The notes beneath the pieces are model-generated. The model worked only from the letters and a program-made list of their open reading frames with translations, searched no databases and was not told the origin of the DNA. From positions 1-64,000 of the forward strand of contig JAFUBQ010000003.1 of the NCBI GenBank assembly GCA_017460085.1: a stretch of DNA of 64,000 nt. Reading direction: 5' to 3'. A program made the position numbers and the translations under genes. Positions 62,228-64,000 of the stretch are shown piece by piece (the first letter of the stretch is position 1; every line of letters begins with the position of its first letter). Source of the DNA: Alphaproteobacteria bacterium (GTDB lineage: Bacteria > Pseudomonadota > Alphaproteobacteria > RF32 > CAG-239).

Positions 62228-63166
62228 ATGGCAAAGAAATATAACAGAGAAAAGCACTTTGATGCAGATTATTTCCGCGCAAAAGGCATAGCGTATTTTG
62301 ATATGCTTGATTTCAGCGATGTCAGCAACGAAGAGATTCGCCAAATTGCAACCAGCGGTTTTCCGGAAATTGAGTTCTATCAGTGCATTTTCAAGGATTT
62401 GGATTTAAGCAAAACGGAATTCTACTCTAAACTGATATTTACGGAATGCGAGTTTTCAGGCAACACCAGCTTTGAAAAGTGTGTATTTCACGAAGATACA
62501 TCGTTTATGCGTTCGGTTTTCAACGGAGTTACCAACTTTGACAATGTGATTTATAAAAAAGGACTATCGTTTTATCACATTCGTACTAAACCGGCTAAAG
62601 ATGGTTATTTCTACTTTCGTGGTGAAGAAGTTCGCGTTAATAAAGATTACGACCATCACGATATTGATTTTCGTGGCGCACTGTTTGAAACGGAAGTTTC
62701 ATTTCGCGATAACCAGTTCTTAGGGAGTACCCTTTTCAATAATGCTATATTCAAAAACAAGTTTTGGTTCACAAACGTTGATTTCGGGCTTAAAACCAAT
62801 ATAGATGTAAAGTTTGATTGTGATGGTTTTAAGGATATTGATATGTGTTATCGCATCTTGAAAGACGCCTTAATGCGTAAGAATTACACTCTGCAAAGTC
62901 GGGCAATTGAACGCTTGGAAGAAAAAATAAGGCAAAAGCAACACAAAGATGATGATTTTGAGCCAAAAGAGCCGAAACATAAGCAACCATCGGAACTTTT
63001 AACCACGGAAGAAGCCGCCGCGTATTTGAAACTAAAGCCGAATACATTGGAGCGCTGGCGTAGCCAATACCCGCACCGCTTGCCGTTTGTTAAAATCGGC
63101 AGAACAGTTAAATATCGTTTGGAAGACTTGCAGGCGTTTATATCCGGTAACCGGCAGGGTTCATAG
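62228..63166 (+). CDS. Beta-helix-like repeat protein fused to an excisionase-type HTH
   Basis: The 312-residue protein has an N-terminal part (about residues 45-185) with repeated F.-.-.F-type units (EFYQCIFKDLDLSKTEF, FEKCVF, NFDNVIY, TLFNNAIFKNKFWFTNVDF), resembling pentapeptide or related right-handed beta-helix repeats. A linker follows (about 205-255, charged), then an excisionase-type HTH (LLTTEEAAAYLKLKPNTLERW, about 257-278) with the GRTVKYRLEDLQAFI wing. Excisionase-type HTH proteins steer integrases; beta-helix proteins can mimic DNA. It follows the integrase by 85 bases, with AAGGAG before the ATG. The combination is unusual and its role is inferred. Confidence 0.75.
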   Translation: MAKKYNREKHFDADYFRAKGIAYFDMLDFSDVSNEEIRQIATSGFPEIEFYQCIFKDLDLSKTEFYSKLIFTECEFSGNTSFEKCVFHEDTSFMRSVFNGVTNFDNVIYKKGLSFYHIRTKPAKDGYFYFRGEEVRVNKDYDHHDIDFRGALFETEVSFRDNQFLGSTLFNNAIFKNKFWFTNVDFGLKTNIDVKFDCDGFKDIDMCYRILKDALMRKNYTLQSRAIERLEEKIRQKQHKDDDFEPKEPKHKQPSELLTTEEAAAYLKLKPNTLERWRSQYPHRLPFVKIGRTVKYRLEDLQAFISGNRQGS

Positions 63167-63169
63167 AAA

Positions 63170-63197
63170 AAGGGAGCTTTTTAGCTCCCTTCTTTTG
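63170..63197 (+). terminator. Intrinsic terminator after the integrase/HTH unit
   Basis: A 9-bp stem AAGGGAGCT/AGCTCCCTT (63170-63178 with 63183-63191) is followed by a C and TTTT. Confidence 0.75.
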
Positions 63198-63209
63198 TTG
63201 GCGTTGTTT

Positions 63210-63683
63210 TCAGTTATGTCCGTCTATGATGTAAACCAAATCATCTAGTGCAAAAGGACATTTGTTATCGTCGGTATAATAAAATTTGTACCCGGGTAAA
63301 ACATATGCCGCCGCATCTACGTATTCGTCAGTCACCGTTTTGTAAGGTGCTACACACGACATATTCTTGTTTATGTAGCGTCCTCCAAAAACACAGTTAT
63401 CAAAATGAGCGGAATCTTTTTGGTATACTTTGCCATCAAATCCAAGACGAAATCCGTTAGAATCCATATATTCCGATACTTTTTCATCAAAACTAAAATC
63501 TTCATCGTCTATGTTCTCTGTGATTTCATCTTTGTAATCAGCGATAAACTCCTCAAGAGTGTCATAAGTTTTTACCCATTTTCCCGAGTAATCGTCTTTT
63601 GCAGGATAATCATAGGTTAAAGCTTCCATAACTTCTTCAACATCAGGATAATCCTTAACTCTTGCGATAACTAAGTAATGCAT
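63210..63683 (-). CDS. Acidic hypothetical protein, tandem paralogue A
   Basis: The protein of about 157 residues is very acidic and cytoplasmic. It has an N-terminal HYLVIARVKDYPDVEEVMEA part, a middle about a Tyr-rich acidic stretch and a C-terminus (about 118-157) with AAAYVLPGYKFYYTDDNKCPFALDDLVYIIDGH. The ATG at 63683 is chosen because AAAGGAGG lies just upstream; the frame is open a further 9 codons. The C-terminal part matches that of the gene immediately upstream, so the two are tandem paralogues. No family is recognised. Strong acidity would suit a DNA mimic, but there is no direct evidence. Confidence 0.65.
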   Translation of the reverse strand: MHYLVIARVKDYPDVEEVMEALTYDYPAKDDYSGKWVKTYDTLEEFIADYKDEITENIDDEDFSFDEKVSEYMDSNGFRLGFDGKVYQKDSAHFDNCVFGGRYINKNMSCVAPYKTVTDEYVDAAAYVLPGYKFYYTDDNKCPFALDDLVYIIDGHN

Positions 63684-63703
63684 GTCATTCCTCCTTTCAA
63701 AAG

Positions 63704-64000
63704 TTACCAATTACAATACGTGTAGCCGTCAAGAACCCAAACTTCGTCATCATCTTCAAATGGGCACTCAACATCACGATGGTTTGTAAAACGACATTCG
63801 TAGTCCGGCAGAACAAAAACATCAACTTTACCGAATTTAGCGATAACATCTTTGTATTTTGCCTTTTGTTCTTCTGTTCCCATGTCGTACTTTTCGCCAG
63901 GGATGATGTAATCAAAGTGTCCGGAAACCTTGGCATAAACATCGTCATTTTCATCATCTACCCAAAAACCGTGCTCAAGAATGAACTGTTTCCGCTTTTG
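63704..64000 (-). CDS. Acidic hypothetical protein, tandem paralogue B (5' end cut off)
   Basis: The frame on the minus strand is open from the window edge to a TAA at 63704. The visible 98 residues include KVSGHFDYIIPGEKYDMG and a C-terminal KVDVFVLPDYECRF, then CPFEDDDEVWVLDGYTYCNW, which parallels the end of the adjacent protein (VLPGYKFYY, CPFALDDLVYIIDG). It lies 20 bases before the next start, so the two are one operon. A different frame in the same stretch (63697-63957) is a shadow. The start lies outside the window. Confidence 0.7.
   Translation of the reverse strand, partial: QKRKQFILEHGFWVDDENDDVYAKVSGHFDYIIPGEKYDMGTEEQKAKYKDVIAKFGKVDVFVLPDYECRFTNHRDVECPFEDDDEVWVLDGYTYCNW

Noticed and set aside
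63697..63957. 86-residue minus-strand frame at the right edge
   Set aside because: A different frame over the same bases is open to the window edge and resembles the neighbouring protein; this one is a shadow.

Overview
The window reads as chromosome of an AT-rich Gram-negative bacterium with an outer membrane: lipoproteins with lipoboxes, a TpsB/Omp85-type pore, UppP, YejAB and Mur enzymes. The housekeeping set (xseA, uppP, truB-rpsO-pnp, gltX-cysS) and the HIGN-type signatures in both tRNA synthetases suggest an alphaproteobacterium. A host-associated or gut lineage is my inference, because three genes look Bacteroidota-like; no phylogeny was run.

Layout. 1-204: hairpin-rich non-coding DNA. 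205-4067: ankyrin-repeat protein, then xseA, an M23 peptidase and uppP, tightly packed. 4157-4600: a promoter, a strongly structured RNA that ends in an intrinsic terminator, and a small HTH gene; alternative pairings suggest an attenuator. 4640-9023: a palindromic repeat, yejB, yejA and an unknown membrane protein, without yejE/yejF. 9167-14940: lipoproteins, a ROK kinase, a SIMPL protein, an ApaG-like protein and small unknowns. 15119-18545: truB-rpsO-pnp with a structured leader and a possible 14-codon leader ORF before pnp. 18618-25512: a methyltransferase-like gene, then a VirD4/TraG coupling ATPase with three unrecognised partners. 25606-35693: cysS/gltX, a TetR plus HExxH membrane protein pair, a Mur ligase, the RimB-like/7TM-transglutaminase/ATP-grasp trio and a cyclophilin.

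35774-39600 looks like an acquired cassette: two Bacteroidota-like envelope genes, one unknown gene and an IS3-type transposase remnant. 39819-57169 is a two-partner secretion operon: a 5034-residue TpsA exoprotein, its TpsB transporter and a Skp/OmpH-like protein that lacks a signal peptide.

From 57170 to the end the window is accessory. Copies of a tRNA 3' end lie at 57467, 57635 and in an intact tRNA(CAU) at 59652, bracketing small unknown genes. The 3' half of a tRNA-Arg at 60765-60809 borders a tyrosine integrase; this is best read as the left end of an element that continues past the right edge. The element carries a beta-helix-like protein fused to an excisionase-type HTH and a tandem pair of acidic paralogues.

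No CRISPR array, rRNA or complete insertion sequence was seen.
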